From Chrysomallon squamiferum (Eukaryota > Mollusca > Gastropoda > Neomphalida > Peltospiridae): 62,000 nucleotides of DNA. The position numbers and the translations under genes are program-made. The stretch's first letter is position 1, and every line of letters begins with the position of its first letter. Under the pieces are notes generated by a model, which saw only the letters and a list, made by a program, of their open reading frames with translations, made no database searches and was not told the origin of the DNA. The stretch covers positions 19,082,176 to 19,144,175 of the forward strand of contig CM022678.1 of NCBI GenBank assembly GCA_012295275.1, in the 5' to 3' direction. Shown piece by piece: positions 44,646 to 61,030 of this stretch.

Positions 44646-44770
44646 AATAATGGTAATAATACCAATTATAATATAACGAAGAAGAAATTGAAAACAACAA
44701 CAACAACAATAACAACAATAATAAAATATATTATTAAAAATATAAAACTTAAAGAAAAACTAAGAATTTA

Positions 44771-45219
44771 AATAGATACATTTGTTTATTACTATAACTA
44801 TAATTATTATTATTTTATTATTTAATGTTTTTACATTTAAGATGAGGATGGAGCTGATTTCGCTGAACAGTGTCTGACTCAGACGCTATGCTAAACATGC
44901 TAAACACTACACAGCTTTGATTCCTCAAAATTTTACAAAAATAAAGAAAAAATCTACTAACAAATATTTCTTATATCTTCTGGGTCTGTTTACTCGCTAT
45001 ATTTATTGCAGATCTCAGTGACCTAATTTCATACACCTCTTTCTGTTTCTGTGCTGCTATATATCGGCTCATTAGTTCGCAGTGTTTACTTCACGTAACC
45101 TTATAAATGTAAAGAAGGGTACAGAGCTGTTTGCAATATGTAGTTTAAAAACTAGAGACATTTCATTTATTTATTTGTTTATTGTTCTTTTATGTGACTG
45201 AAAAAATCCTTTTCTTCTT

Positions 45220-45250
<31 letters not shown>

Positions 45251-45344
45251 TTATTATTATTATTATTAGTTGAAACCATACCTCTGGAAACGAAAATATT
45301 ATAAAATAATAATGAAAATAATACTAATACTAATAATGATGATG

Positions 45345-45408
<64 letters not shown>

Positions 45409-45534
45409 AAAGAAGAAGAAGAAGAAGAAGAAGAAAATTGATGATTCAGTGCTGACACATTTTTGTTAGGCCTAGAGAAAGTACACTTGAGCCGAAACAG
45501 AATATTGGTGAAATACTTTATAACTTTATTTTAG
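44771..45534 (+). other. 5' flank of the relic at 45539
   Basis: Flank module (CTCAGTGACCTAATTTC near 45013, TATATCGGCTCATTAG near 45060), CTT repeats at about 45212-45249, (AAT)n at about 45344-45405 and AAG repeats at about 45410-45435. Ends in a polypyrimidine/TTTTAG acceptor at 45534. Collinear pieces recur at about 60150-60500. Confidence 0.5.
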
Positions 45535-45598
45535 GATAATGGCTTCGAAAACAGAGCTAAGCACAACGTCATTAGAGGCGGGATTTCAAAGAATAAAG
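45535..45598 (+). pseudogene. Exon-1 relic, gene-1 type
   Basis: Acceptor TTTTAG, GATA and a start codon at 45539, then a reading MASKTELSTTSLEAGFQRIK that parallels exon 1 of gene 1 (MAAKPEQSPTTLEKDFGRIK). Where gene 1 has its splice donor, this copy runs straight into a (GA)n tract (about 45599-45713). Donor, intron start and exon 2 are therefore missing. Confidence 0.8.
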
Positions 45599-45599
45599 C

Positions 45600-45630
<31 letters not shown>

Positions 45631-45640
45631 GGAGAGAGAG

Positions 45641-45713
<73 letters not shown>
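45599..45713. repeat. (GA)n tract fused to exon-1 relic
   Basis: About 115 bp of GA repeats with a few GC, GG and TT interruptions near 45625-45645, followed by AAT/AAC triplets. It corresponds to the GA tract of intron 1. Confidence 0.85.
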
Positions 45714-45715
<2 letters not shown>

Positions 45716-45799
45716 CATAATAATAACAACAACAACAAGAACAATAACAATAACAACAATTATAAAATATAACAAGAAATATATATAAAATTCAGATAA

Positions 45800-46165
45800 A
45801 AGTAAAAAATAAATTTAGGAATATCTCACGATCAAACTGATCTCGAAAAATTCAGTTTCATATTGCATTAGCAATTTCATAATAAAATGGACTCTGTCCG
45901 GGCATGATATCCTACAGAGCAGGTAGGTATAATAAGGAGCTGTTGTCGTGAATGTGTTTATATTGTTGTCATGCGACAAGGTCACACACACCTTATATAA
46001 ATTGTTTATCTACAGTTACTCTGTGAACTGTTTGAATTTCAATGAGAAAATTAGACACCTGATTTATATAAGTTTGAAAAAATAAAGCTATCGCAGTTTT
46101 TGACTGTTCGTTTGAGAGTAAGGAACATCCCGTGAGAATGTATAAGTTCGATTTAAATATTTTAT
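45800..46165 (+). promoter_or_regulatory. Promoter/leader module with decayed donor
   Basis: Shows the module order: ATATCTCACGATCA, AATAAAATGGACTCTGTCCG, AAGGAGCTGTTGTCGTGAAT, then a leader with GAGAGTAAGGAACATCC. The donor has changed to GTATAAG near 46140. A related fragment without the leader occurs at about 59900-60140. Confidence 0.45.
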
Positions 46166-46179
46166 TACAGCATTTAGCT

Positions 46180-47053
46180 AAGAAATAATTTGTCCAAGGT
46201 TAATACTGAAGATTTCTACCTGTCTTTAGTGTAACATGTACGTTTACACAATTGCAATCGTTAACTTTTAGTATTAAAAGAAATACTGCGAGACATGAAT
46301 AGTTATATATCGATATCAAAGCATCTAGTTAACATAATCGTTTGTGTCAGGTGAGCATAATGGTTTCGTGGTAAACTACTTAACACTGAGAAATCACGTG
46401 ACTAACAATGCAGCAGTCTGTTCTGTTTTCAGGTCAACTCGACATGTCGATAATAAAAAATATTCCAAAACGACAAGACTGGTCGGCCTAAGTAAAAATA
46501 AAAGAAGGAAGATTGACGATGTTACATAAGTAAAGACATAAAACTAAATTTAGAAGTTCTTTACTAGCGTGTTGGAATTCACAAACTGAGAAATACTGGA
46601 CGTCCAGTGATTAGTGTGTTTTTATTCTTGCATATAATAGCATTACCATTTCAGAAAGCATTCAATACACACGCTTTATTATTCTTATTCTTATTGTTGT
46701 TGTTGTTAGCCGCGAAAACCTTCCGAGCAACTGACAACCACCCATTATCCGCCCTTGAAGCGAATCCGGATAACGAAACAACTTCATACACAGAGACGGG
46801 TAGACGTTTAGTTTGACCTGAAAAAGAACAATTCTAACATTTTATTCAGATATACACAATACTCAAAGTTTATGTTATTCTATTTCTAACTGCACGAAAA
46901 TTAATGTATTGATATGAACTATTATAAAATAGGTAAACGAAACAGCAGATTAAAAATGCTGTTTGCCTCAATAAAAGAAACTTACGAATCTGGATCGTAA
47001 AGTTTGTTAATCGAAGCTTTAATAGAATGATAATAGTAGTAATATAATAGTTG

Positions 47054-47117
<64 letters not shown>

Positions 47118-47180
47118 TAACAATAATAATAACAATAATGAGAATAATAACTATAAAATAAAGAAGAAGAAGAAGAAGAA
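46180..47180. repeat. Block X, partial copy 4
   Basis: Collinear with about 920-3330 of copy 1, with deletions: the CAAGGTTAATACTGAAGA stretch near 46196, the CACGTG/CGACATGTCG block at about 46395-46500, a TTGTTG stretch near 46695, then (AAT)n at about 47053-47120 and AAG repeats near 47161-47195. No gene. Confidence 0.6.
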
Positions 47181-47199
47181 AAAGAAGAAAATTACTAAG

Positions 47200-48100
47200 A
47201 CTTCCTTGTCAAACTGATATCGTTTTCCAGATAAATATTTCAAAATCTAAAATATATTAAATATATTTACTTCTGTCATTAGAACTCAGTATTTCACTGT
47301 ATTAGTTATTTTAAAATAAAACAGACTGTCCTGGCGGGCATGTGCACATAATAAGGGGTTATAGTGATGAATGTGTTTATACTGTTATCACACAAGAAGG
47401 TCATGATGTGTAATTTACAAATACACAAGAAGAAAATAATAATATGGAAGATCTCTGAGCTTGATAACGTATAAAGCACATAGATATAGCAAAGCTATGT
47501 GGTTATGAATGTGTTTATATTTTTGTCACGCAACACGGTTATTACATTGCGTTATTAGGTGACCTCCCTTATATAGCGTTCACATTGATTATCTAGTTTT
47601 ATTGTATCGATTCTTGGAATTTCAATAAGTAAAGTCGAAACCTGATATATATATATATATAATTGAAAAGGTAAAGCTATCACAGTGTTTGACTCTTCGT
47701 TTCAGAGTAAGGAACACCCTGCGAGAACGTGTAAGTTTGATTTAAGTTTTGATTTAAAATATGAAGTATGATTTATGAATTATCTACAAAGTTATTTGTA
47801 CCATAAATAGTAATATATAAATAAAAAGAAGCAAATAACACAACATAGTAAGTCAAATTTGAGAAAGGAGAAGATGACATAGATCGATGCGAAGGTTTAC
47901 TGAAACAAACAGGATTTTGATAGACTAATGAAAATCACGATTTTCTGAAGCCTGAGGGAAAAACATTTTTATTATTAATATAATTATTATTTTTTTATTT
48001 ATTTGTTTTACATATATAATCTAGACGCAGGTCATTTCGATAATTACTCTCTGAAACAAGAACTCTACAGCTCTGATTAGCATATCGAATTTCTAAATAT
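47200..48100 (+). promoter_or_regulatory. Promoter/leader module
   Basis: Promoter-like stretch with CCCTTATATAGCG at about 47566-47578, an AT run near 47648 and a leader motif ending at GTAAGT (47731). The sequence after the donor (CATAGATCGATGCGAAGG near 47878) matches the long array units. It leads into more flank module but no exon 1 follows. Confidence 0.5.
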
Positions 48101-50531
48101 GTTCATTCATCCAGCTGAAGGAACGTAAACTTTGAGACAAGATCTCGTAAATTGGCGGGAAACTTGTTTTATTATTTTTTTTTTAAGGTTAGAACAATGG
48201 CAAAAGAAAATAAATAAATTAACTAATAGTTTACTCATTACTTGTGCATTAAATCATATCTATGATTCACGAATAGTTAGCTGATTTATACGTAATAACT
48301 ACCTACAAGCAAGTGTAATATGAAAATACCAAGAAACAATAACCTAACACATTAACTGAACATTCAACCTTATCTCAGAAACATGTAAATCTATGAGAAG
48401 TCTTTGTAACCATTAAAATTGTGATAGCCTTATAAAAATTTGTATTATATAAAGGGAAAAATAATTGCTTTTTTCTTTCTTTTTTCTTTTCTCTTTTGTT
48501 TTTGAATTATTTGTGAATTTGTATATAATTTAATTTAAAATTTTGAAGCAGGCCATTTTGTTTATTATTCTCTGGCCTAAACATTACACAGCTGTGATTA
48601 CTCAAATTTATACAAATAGAAATAGAAAACTTTGCCACTACAAACTGCTTTATAAATATCCCATACATCTTATTAGTCTCTGGCACATTTCTTGCACATT
48701 TCAATGTTCTAATTTCACACACTCGTTTCTCTTTCTGTATTGTTATATAAAAGGCTCATAGTTGTGATAGTTTTAATTCATACAGGCTGATCAAAGCCAA
48801 TAGCATGAAGAATATTTGAGAGTCCTACTGTTATTAGATTAAAAAGTAGAAATGTAGGTTAGGATTATTTCATGCGAGCGAAACTGACGTGAACTATGAA
48901 AATCTAATAATTTTATTTTGTTTTAGTTATTATTACCCTTCTGCTTATCCTCATCTGGTTATTATTATTATTATTGTTGTTGTTGTTGTTGTTGATCTTG
49001 TTGTTGTTATTGTTCTTGTTGTTGTTGTTATTTCTTTGGAAACCGTTTACGCACAGTAGACGTGGTATTTTTTGAATGTGTTCGTTGAACCGAATATTTG
49101 CCCTACATCTCTAATTCCACGAAAATTAGTCACGAGTACTTTCATTTCTTTTAAATCAGTTTCGCGAAATTTCGTAGCTAAATTATGTAAATATAGACAG
49201 TTAGCTTTATTTTTTAGTATTTCATATAACATTTGTATATGCGTTGATTAATTCAGTATCTAGATACACAAGAAAAAAAAAATCGCTGGACGAATGTTCA
49301 TCTTATTTTTTTCTAATTCCATGAAAATTACTAATTCGTTGTTTCAGTTTGCTTAGTCCCGTTCGCTAAATTGCTAAATTTCGTACAAAATAATATTTAA
49401 GTTTGTATAAAAATATACATCAATTTCCTTTTGACATATAAAAGTTATTACTAGAAAGAATTATAATAAAAATAACACAAAGCGTTAAATAAAAATTCAG
49501 CATAGCTCAGAAAATACCACGTCTTTTAAATGGACGGGAATTATTTTTTAAATCACTAATATAGAGAGGGCGAAAGTCTCATTTCTCTGAAGAAGATTGA
49601 AAAAAGGAAAAGAAACAGAAAATTAACGAATAATAATAATAATAATAATAATAAAAATCATCATTATCATCATTATCAACATCATCATAATAAACGCGTT
49701 CATGAATTTGATATAGCTTTCCCGATAAGAATGTTTTCTTTAATATTTAAACCTACTCATTACGATTACCTTATTAGGAAACATTCCTTATATGGCTTTT
49801 GGTGATTTTCTCCTGCTGTAGAAGCGATTCTTGGAATTTAAAAAGGACAGAAGAAAGTAGTCGCTTACATAACACTGACGGTTAATTTCGGATTTAGGGA
49901 CATCCAGAGAGAACATGGAAGTTTCATTTACGATATGTTTTCGATCATATGCTTTAAATTTACCTAACAGAATGTCCATTAAATTATAAAATATAATTAA
50001 CGAATAATTTATTGATATATAAGAACTACTGCGACAGCTACAAGGACGTATAATACGCTAAGATACATGAATTAAACAGCACAAGAAATTAAATTAAAAT
50101 CAGTTTGGCTCATAAGTAATAAGATCACGTAAATCGATCAGAAAACTTTTTGGAAACAGCAAGATTTTGGTGGGCAAATAAAATTTAATATTTATATCAG
50201 AGCAAGACGTACATTTTCTTCGTTACTTTTTTATTTCATTAATTATTTTCTTTTTTGTATTATTACTTTTTAAAATATAGACGCATGTCATTTCTTAGAT
50301 TATTATCTGACTCAAACACTACACAGCTCTGAATCCTCGAAACAGTACAAATAGAAAAAAAAATATCCACTATAAACTGCTTTACAAATATTTATTACAT
50401 GTTAATGGACTCTTTACTCGATTTGCTTGTTGCGTTTTCAGTGACCTAATTTCACACACCCGTCACTGTTTCTGTATTGTTATATATCAGCTGATAGTCA
50501 AATAGGTGACTCATGTCAGCTGACACAAGTG
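48100..50531 (+). repeat. Decayed modules between gene copies
   Basis: Mixture of the same parts as 29699-35760: flank module with GGCTCATAG and GGCTGATCA near 48751-48790, TTG triplets at about 48970-49030, a CAGTAGACGTGG sub-module near 49057, CTAGATACACAAG near 49258, a leader remnant near 49890 whose donor has become GGAAGT, and a last flank module at about 50440-50520. No gene is supported. Confidence 0.55.
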
Positions 50532-50731
50532 NNNNNNNNNNNNNNNNNNNNNNNNNNNNNNNNNNNNNNNNNNNNNNNNNNNNNNNNNNNNNNNNNNNNN
50601 NNNNNNNNNNNNNNNNNNNNNNNNNNNNNNNNNNNNNNNNNNNNNNNNNNNNNNNNNNNNNNNNNNNNNNNNNNNNNNNNNNNNNNNNNNNNNNNNNNNN
50701 NNNNNNNNNNNNNNNNNNNNNNNNNNNNNNN
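50532..50731. other. Assembly gap (200 N) at a duplication breakpoint
   Basis: Exactly 200 N. The right side begins within the first bases of the segment duplicated from 35760 onward; the left side is unrelated to the sequence left of 35760. The breakpoint of the ~9-kb duplication is therefore hidden. Confidence 0.95.
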
Positions 50732-51605
50732 ATTTTCTATTTTTCTTACGTACAATCAGTAGACTTGCTATTTCTAAACGTGTTCACTGAAACGAATATA
50801 TGTATGTGGCTCGTTTTTCTAATTCCACGAAAATTAGTCACATGTGCTCTGACTTTGTGTAATCACGTTCGCGAAAATTAATAGTTAAATTACGTAGAAA
50901 ATAAATATATAAAGTTACCATTAAAATATTGATTTCACATCCCATTTCTAAATACGTTCATTCATTCAGCATCTAGTTACACAAACCTGATACATTCCAC
51001 GAAAATTACTGATGCGTGGTGTCACTTTATTTAACCACCTTTACTAAATAACAAAATTTCGAGTTAGAATTAAAAGAAATATATCTTATTCAGAATTTTA
51101 TTTAGTTTTATATCTCTGCAGATTACAACACTGAGAAGAAAAACAGATGATGATGATGATGATGATGATGATGATAATAATAATAATAATAATAATAATA
51201 GTAGTAGTAGTAATTATAACAATAATAATGTCACATCCAGTTTTCTCTGGCATTCCAAATAATATTTTCTTTAGTATTTAAACTTAAACGGAATAATACA
51301 GTATTAGGAGTATTTAAATAATGGGAAGGTAAATATTTTTCTTTTAATTATTATTATTTTTCTGCATTATTAAATATAGTTGATATAGTTTAACTTGTGC
51401 ATAAAAATATAAAATTCATTCATTATATATTCAAGTTATAACCACCAGGAAATGTAATGTACAAATACACAAGAAGCAAATAACACAAACTTCATCTTAG
51501 TTCAGAAAAGACAAGTTCACATAAATTGATGCGAAGGTTTTCTGAAAGAAATAGAATTTTCACACCCTACTGATAATTACGATTTATAGAAGCGTGCGGG
51601 AAAAA

Positions 51606-51647
<42 letters not shown>

Positions 51648-51740
51648 CATTACTTTTTATTTTTTTTATTTTTTCTTACTTTCAAAATCGATTCTTATTC
51701 AGCGCGCGCTACTGGACTCTCCATGGTTTGACTTTGGAAA

Positions 51741-51824
51741 CTTGCCAAAAAGGTATGTCGCAGTGTTGTCAAAAGGTGTCGCCACTGTATTGAAGTTCAA
51801 GGTAGACATTTTGAACAATTGTAA
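51741..51824 (+). pseudogene. Possible transposase C-terminal fragment (copy B)
   Basis: Duplicate of the fragment at 36779-36862, with the same HCIEVQGRHFEQL tail and stop. It was carried along by the segmental duplication and is not an independent insertion. Confidence 0.3.
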
Positions 51825-52516
51825 AAACTAAATACAGAGATTAAATTTGTTGTTTTTAATTTTATTTAAGTTTCCGGATCGGTTACGTTAGGGACACACT
51901 GTATTTCTCACATCCTCACTGGTCTCTTTACTCGCTATAGCTCTTCATATTTCAATGACCTAGTTTCGCACACCCGTTTGTGTTTCTGTATTGTTATAGA
52001 CCGGCTGATGGCTGTGATATTTTGATTCTTCTTTTTCTTCTTCTTCTTCTTCTTCTTCTTCTACTTCTTTTTCTTCTTATTATTATGATTATTATTATTT
52101 GCTGTAAACAGTTTTCACACAGTAGACATGGCAGTTCTCGATGTTTTCATTGATGCCAATATTTATCGTATTTCTCAAATTTCACGAGAATTAGTCACGT
52201 GTGCTTTGACTTTGTTTAATCACCTTCGCGAAATTAATAGTGAAATTATACACAAAACAAATATATAAATTTAGCATTAAATTTGATATGTGACATCGCA
52301 TTTCTAAATATGTTCATTCATCCAGTATCACAAGTCACATAAATTCGCGGAACGAACGTAAACCTCATCTTCTACTTCCACGGAATTTCTAATGCGTAAA
52401 TTCAGTTTGTTTAATCACGTTTACTAAATAAATAAATTTAGTGGAAAATACTGTTAGCATTAAAACAAAATCTTATGAACATTATTATTATTAATATTAT
52501 TATTACTATTATTATT

Positions 52517-52552
<36 letters not shown>

Positions 52553-54195
52553 ATTGTTGTTGTTGTAGTTGTTATTTGCTGCAAACTGTTTCATACAGCT
52601 GACATGGTTTTTCTCGATGTGTTACTTGGTTCGAATATTTAGCATATTTCTCGAATTTCATGAGAATTAGTCACGTTTTCGTTGACTTTTTAAAATCATA
52701 TTCACGAAAGTTAATAGCTAAACTAGTCAGAAAATAAATGAATAAAGTTTGCTTAAAATCTGGTATTTCACATTTCTAAATGCTTTGATCAACCAGTATC
52801 TAGTTACACAAACAAGATATTGGCTGAACGAATGTATACCTTGTTCTTCTATTACTGATGCGTGGTTTCACTTTGTTTAATCACGTTTACTAAATAACAT
52901 TACCTTATCAGATAACTTCCTTTATATACTTTAGCTAGTTTTGTTTTACCTATTTTTTGAGTTTCAATAAGTAAAGTAGACACCTGATATATATAAAACT
53001 GAAAAGGTAAAGCTATCCCAGTTTCTGACCGTTCGTTTGAAAGTAAGGAACATCCAGCCAGAACGTGTAAGTTTGATTTAAATTTTGTTATTAGGATCAG
53101 ATACTAAATATTAAGGTTATATTTTATTCATTACTTGTGAATTAAAATATTAAATTCATTCATTATATATTCAAGTTATAACTACCAGAAAATGTAATGT
53201 ACAAATACTCAGGTAGCAAATAACACAAACTTCATCTTAGTTCAGAAAAGACAAGTTCACATAAATTGATGCGAAGGTTTTCTGAAACCAACAGGGTTTT
53301 GATAGCCTAATGAAAGTTAATATTTATAGAACCGTGAAGGAAAAAATAATATTATTATTATTATTTTTATCATTATAACTATTATTATTATTAGTAGTAG
53401 TAGTAGTAGTAGTAGTATATATTTTTTTTACTTTTAAAATCAAAACGCAGGTCATTTCTGAAACAAACACAATACAGCTGTAACTCCTCAAAATAATATA
53501 AAAAGAAAAACAAATGCTACTAAAAACTGTTTAGTAAATACTTATTATGTCTCCCGCGTCTCTTTACTGTCTATATTTCATGTATATTTCAATGACCTAA
53601 TTTCGCACACACGTTTTTGTTCCTGCAGTGTTTCATGTCGCTTATAGGTGCGATATTTTTGATTCATATAAAAGTGATTAACGTGTAGAATTGTTGATCC
53701 TAGTGTTTTTGGATAACAAAATCGAAATATGAGTTGTGTATAGGTTAGGATTAGTTCAAGCGAGGGAAACATGTTTTTTTTTTTTTTTTTTTTTTTTACA
53801 TAGTCACAGAGTTCAGAAAGTAGACATGATATTTCTAAACGTGTTCGTTGATCCGAATACATGAACATAGCTTATTTTTCTACTTCCACGAAAATTAGTC
53901 ATGTGTCCTGTGACTTTGTGTGATCACGTTCGCCAAAATTAATTGATATATCACGTTTCTAAATATGTTCATTCATCCAGCTGAAGGAATGAAAACTTTA
54001 AAACAAGATCTTGTAAATTGACGGGAATCTTGTTTATTTTTTATTTTTGTAAGGTCAGAACAATGGGAAGGTTTTTGTAAGAGTAAGATTTTGATGGCCT
54101 AATAAAAGATTAGTATTTCTTTTTTTAATTATTATTTTATTTTTTGCATTATTAAATTTAATATTTAGAAACATGTAATTTCGTTCATTATTCTT

Positions 54196-54237
54196 TGACC
54201 CAACCTATGAGGGGTAAGGAACATTCACAGAGAAAGT
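54196..54237 (+). promoter_or_regulatory. Leader motif nearest gene 3
   Basis: GGGGTAAGGAACATTCACAG, AGAAAGT, then GTAAGT at 54238. The next acceptor beside a start codon is CTTTTAG ending at 55968, so use of this leader would remove an intron of about 1.7 kb. The equivalent in copy A is GTAAGT at 39253. It is more diverged than the leaders of the gene 1 array. Confidence 0.4.
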
Positions 54238-55043
54238 GTAAGTTTGATTTAAGTTTTGTTATTACTATCATTATATTAGACATTTAAATAATGTTTCATT
54301 CATCACTTGTGCCTTAAAACATATAATTATTTATTGATTTATTACAGTTTTTGTTGTTATATTTTAACTGTTATTTTGTCATCTTCTGAAAGATTTTTTT
54401 TATTTTATGAGTGCGTTTGTTTAAAAAAAAAGAAAGATGACTGAATCAGTAACTAAGAATTTTAATCAAACAATCATCTATATATAAGCGACTGAATCAA
54501 TACTAATAATAATAATAAAATAATGATTTGAACTTATCATATTTAGTGTTTTCATCACACGCACATTATCTACATGTTATTAAGACTTTGACCGCTCAAA
54601 GTTTTATACAGATATACACCCGTTTGTTCTGGTTGTTGCACTTTGATCAATCTTGTTGAAATAAAATCGTAAAACGAAAAATACAGTAAGAAGATTTTCA
54701 GATATCTAACAATAAGTATTTATTATTAATAAAGGACAAAGTACGAAACTAGCTAACATTTAGTAACAGAGGTTGACCTCGTCAAGCTTACTTATTTAAC
54801 TCATGATATATCTCCGGAAAAACGGCGGTCCACTACTTTTTGCGCCTCTCGTGTTAGCAGCCTATCAACGGCGCGAAATCGTTGGTTTCCGGAAAAACGT
54901 CGCGTAAGGTAAACTTCGTGTTCTGTTAAACAGTCGGGTTTTTCAGAGACCCAAAAGGTTAAACAACCATTGTGTGAGTCTTCATTTCCAAAAACAACGT
55001 GTTAAGTATAACGTGACACCAAAACAGACAAAACCAAACATTA

Positions 55044-55108
<65 letters not shown>

Positions 55109-55972
55109 GTATACATGTATGTATGTGTGTATATATGTATGTACAGAGAGATAGATAGATAGATAAATACTGACGGTTCGTTTCATAGCAAGCTAACTTA
55201 GATTTAAGTGTGTTTTCCCGATGAGATACTTTACTGTCCATTAAAATCAAGCTATAATTCACGAACAGTTTATTGACTATTAACAGGTATACACTACAAG
55301 GAAGTGTAATATACAAACACACAAGAAAGAAACTACTCGTAAATCCATGTAAATGTTTTGGGAAACGGGACGATGTTGGTGGCATAATACAATTAGTATT
55401 TAGATAAGGGTTAGGCGAAACATTGACTTTTTTGCTTTTTACTTTATTCCTTTTTAAGCATTTTGTTCTGTGACCCAAGCATAGACAGCTACAATTGCTC
55501 AACATTACAGAAAAAATAAAAAATCCAACTACAAACTAATCTATAAATAACTATTACTTCTCCCCGGTGTTCATACTCGCAATGTTTCTTACATATTTCT
55601 GTGACCTAGATTCACACACCCGTTTCTGTATTATCATACATGGGTTGATAACACTCAAGATAGCTGTTGAAACTAATTAAGAGTGTATAATCTGTAGATG
55701 TCGTTGTGTTTTTAGGTTAAAAGTAGAAATACAGTAATGTTCATATTTATTTGTCTATTTAGTTTTTTTATTACAATATATATATTTTTTAATGTGTTAT
55801 TTCTATTTCTTTCTCTTTCGATTTCTTTCTTCGTTTTTTATTTATTTATTTTTTATTTTCTATTTATTACTAGTATTTGCTTCTTATCCATGGCTTTTTA
55901 AATGTATGGTGTTCAATACAGATATAAGATTTAGAATATTACTAAAACATTTTATTACATACTTTTAGGAAA

Positions 55973-58618
<2,646 letters not shown>

Positions 58619-58688
58619 ATTTGAACATTTACAGATCTTCACAAGATTTTGAACTGAACTGTATGGATTGTTCGACTTTATTAATGAA

Positions 58689-58762
<74 letters not shown>

Positions 58763-59460
58763 CAACAACAACAATAATAATAGTCGCATGAAGATGATCG
58801 GCAAGAAAAACAATTATGCTAATAAATATATTTATATTACGATTCCTTCTCCAAAATGCTTGGACTGGAAATGTTTTCGAGTACTGAATTTTTCAGTTTT
58901 TAGAATATGAAACGAAGGTAGGAAAATACGGTGTCTTTCTGAAATCTAAATCTGTTGTTAGATCGTACAAATATATATAGCTTAAAAATTAAATCTACGT
59001 ATACAGGTTGTACAGACGGTATACACTTATTTTAATATATTTTTCAATAACTTTATGGTTGAAATGAAATTTGTGTAATCTAAATTGTTATATAAGAATC
59101 ATGGCTTATTTGTAATATAATATAGAATCTATAATAGAAAATAATATAATATAATATAATATAATATATGTTTTTGTGTATCTGTCTGTCTATATCTATA
59201 TATAAAGTAATTATGCTTGAATAAAATGCTGATTTAGAGAATCCTTTTCTGTTTTTATTGTTTTGTGTGTAATTGTGACTCCAGGTTAGTGAATTGTGTG
59301 AATGACAAAATCTTTTTATGTGAATAGTTTTTGGTAATTTTGTAATTTAGAGTTGGAAGAGTTAGAAGTCTTATTTTTATGTAAATAGCTTTGTGTGAGG
59401 TTACTGTCATCATGTGAAATGTCTACACCAACCCTTTGAGTTTTTCACCTTCAAGTGCTT
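58619..59460 (+). other. 3' UTR and downstream flank of gene 3
   Basis: (AAT)n/(AAC)n tract at about 58685-58770, then AATAAA near 58820 and AATAAA at 59220-59225 followed by a T/G-rich stretch, the most likely polyadenylation signal. Counterparts are at the same places after gene 2. Confidence 0.55.
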
Positions 59461-59496
59461 TTTAATAATACAAATTAATAATAATAATAATAATAC

Positions 59497-59498
59497 AA

Positions 59499-59570
<72 letters not shown>
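59497..59570. repeat. (AAT)n microsatellite
   Basis: About 75 bp of AAT repeats. A second, shorter one lies at about 59782-59815. Leu- or Ile-rich frames on the minus strand are repeat artefacts. Confidence 0.9.
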
Positions 59571-59571
<1 letters not shown>

Positions 59572-59780
59572 GTAATAATAGCAATAATAATATAACGAAG
59601 AAAAAATTGAAAACAACAATAAAATTGACAGCAACAAGGGCAAGAACGGCAACAAGAACAATAAAATCTGAGACAGTTACTACCATTATATATTGGAATG
59701 AACAAAGGAAGAATAATAAGGTGGAAATTAATTTAATTTAAAGCTTTTTTTCATATTTAAATTTCTTTCTAAATAATAAT

Positions 59781-59818
<38 letters not shown>

Positions 59819-59895
59819 CAATAACAATAACAATAACAACAATATTAAAATATATTATTAAAGAAATATAAAACTTAAGAAAAAACTAATAATAG

Positions 59896-60355
59896 AAATA
59901 GAAATATCTCACGATCAGACTGATCTGGAAAAACCCAGTATTTTATTGTTTTAGCAATTTGATTATAAAATGTGCGGGCATGATAACCTGAGAAGCAAGT
60001 ACATATAATAAGGAGGTGTTGTCGTGAATGTGTTTATACTGTTGTCAGGAGACGAGGTCATACACACCTCATATAGATTGTTTATCTACTCTTACTGTGT
60101 TGACTGTTCTAATTTCAATAAGGAAAGAAGACACCAGATTTATATTTAAGTGCGCTATGTTTACGTCACGTAGGCTGATAAATGTAAAGAAGTGTACGGA
60201 GCTGTTGGGAATACCCAGCTAAAAGCTAGACATACTTGATTTATTTATTTATTTATTATTCATTTTTGTTAGTGGAAAAAAATATATATCCTTTTCTTCT
60301 TATTAGTTTTAATTTTTTTTTTTTTTTAAATGGCTTTTGCAAACGTAAGGTTTCA

Positions 60356-60421
<66 letters not shown>

Positions 60422-60590
60422 AAGAAGAAGAAGAAGAAGAAGAAGAAGAAGAAAACTAATGACTCAGAGCAGACAGATTTTTGTTAGGCGTAGAGAAATG
60501 TACAATTGAGCCGTAACATAGAAACTGAGATCTACACAGAAAAAACAAAACTACAGACACACAGACACATTTATATAAGACGAGAGAGAG
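59896..60590 (+). other. 5' flank of the relic at 60627
   Basis: Collinear pieces of 45075-45500 and 45820-46020: promoter-like stretch without a leader (AAGGAGGTGTTGTCGTGAAT near 60011), the GTAGGCTGATAAATGTAAAG stretch near 60169, (AAT)n at about 60357-60392, AAG repeats at 60393-60452, and GTTAGGCGTAGAGAAATGTA near 60483, matching the acceptor-proximal flank. The segment where exon 1 should be is deleted. The sequence resumes inside intron 1 (CACATTTATATAAGACGAGA). Confidence 0.5.
60392..60453. repeat. (AAG)n purine tract
   Basis: About 60 bp of uninterrupted GAA/AAG repeats joined to an (AAT)n tract. Homopurine strands of this kind can adopt triplex structures, a known property of GAA repeats. 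No function is suggested. Confidence 0.9.
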
Positions 60591-60626
60591 AGAGAGAGAG
60601 AGAGTGAGAGAGTGAGATACTTTATG

Positions 60627-61030
60627 TACATTGTAGCTCGTGCAAACAGTGTGGGTTTTCTGCAGAAAGAGGACGATCGTTCTTATGAATCAGAATTAAT
60701 CGAACTGGAAAACATGAAGGGAGACTTTGACAGAATGCGTGCTGTAGCTGAAGCTGAACTTGCTTATTGCTAGTCTGAACTAACATCAGCTTCTTATCCA
60801 AAGGCTCTCGAGCTGCACCGAAAAGTAAATGAAAAATATCCAGAAGAACACTACTGAAAATTTGAAGAAGGTCTAACTGTTAGATGATCGCTGTCCCTTC
60901 AAAGCTGTTCGTTTCAGTCACCTACCGATATCGTTGAATTCGCTGTTAGATGCTAAGAACTGCTACAGGAAGTCGGCAGTAAGGGACCAGAACCATTAAA
61001 TACCATCGCTCATTCCGGGCTTGGGTCATT
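60627..61030 (+). pseudogene. Exon-2 relic of the family with four in-frame stops
   Basis: About 400 bp aligning without any net frameshift to exon 2 of gene 1 from the VARANRVRFLQK segment to the AMAYAELGE segment. In-frame stops: TAG 60771-60773, TGA 60855-60857 (a Trp codon in gene 1), TGA 60885-60887 (Arg CGA in gene 1) and TAA 60954-60956. It is closest to gene 1 (for example FLQKEDD and LIELEN). It is joined directly to an intron-1 GA tract (about 60582-60613), so the first ~250 bases of exon 2 are gone, and it ends before the second half of the TPR body and the TIR-like domain. Confidence 0.9.
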
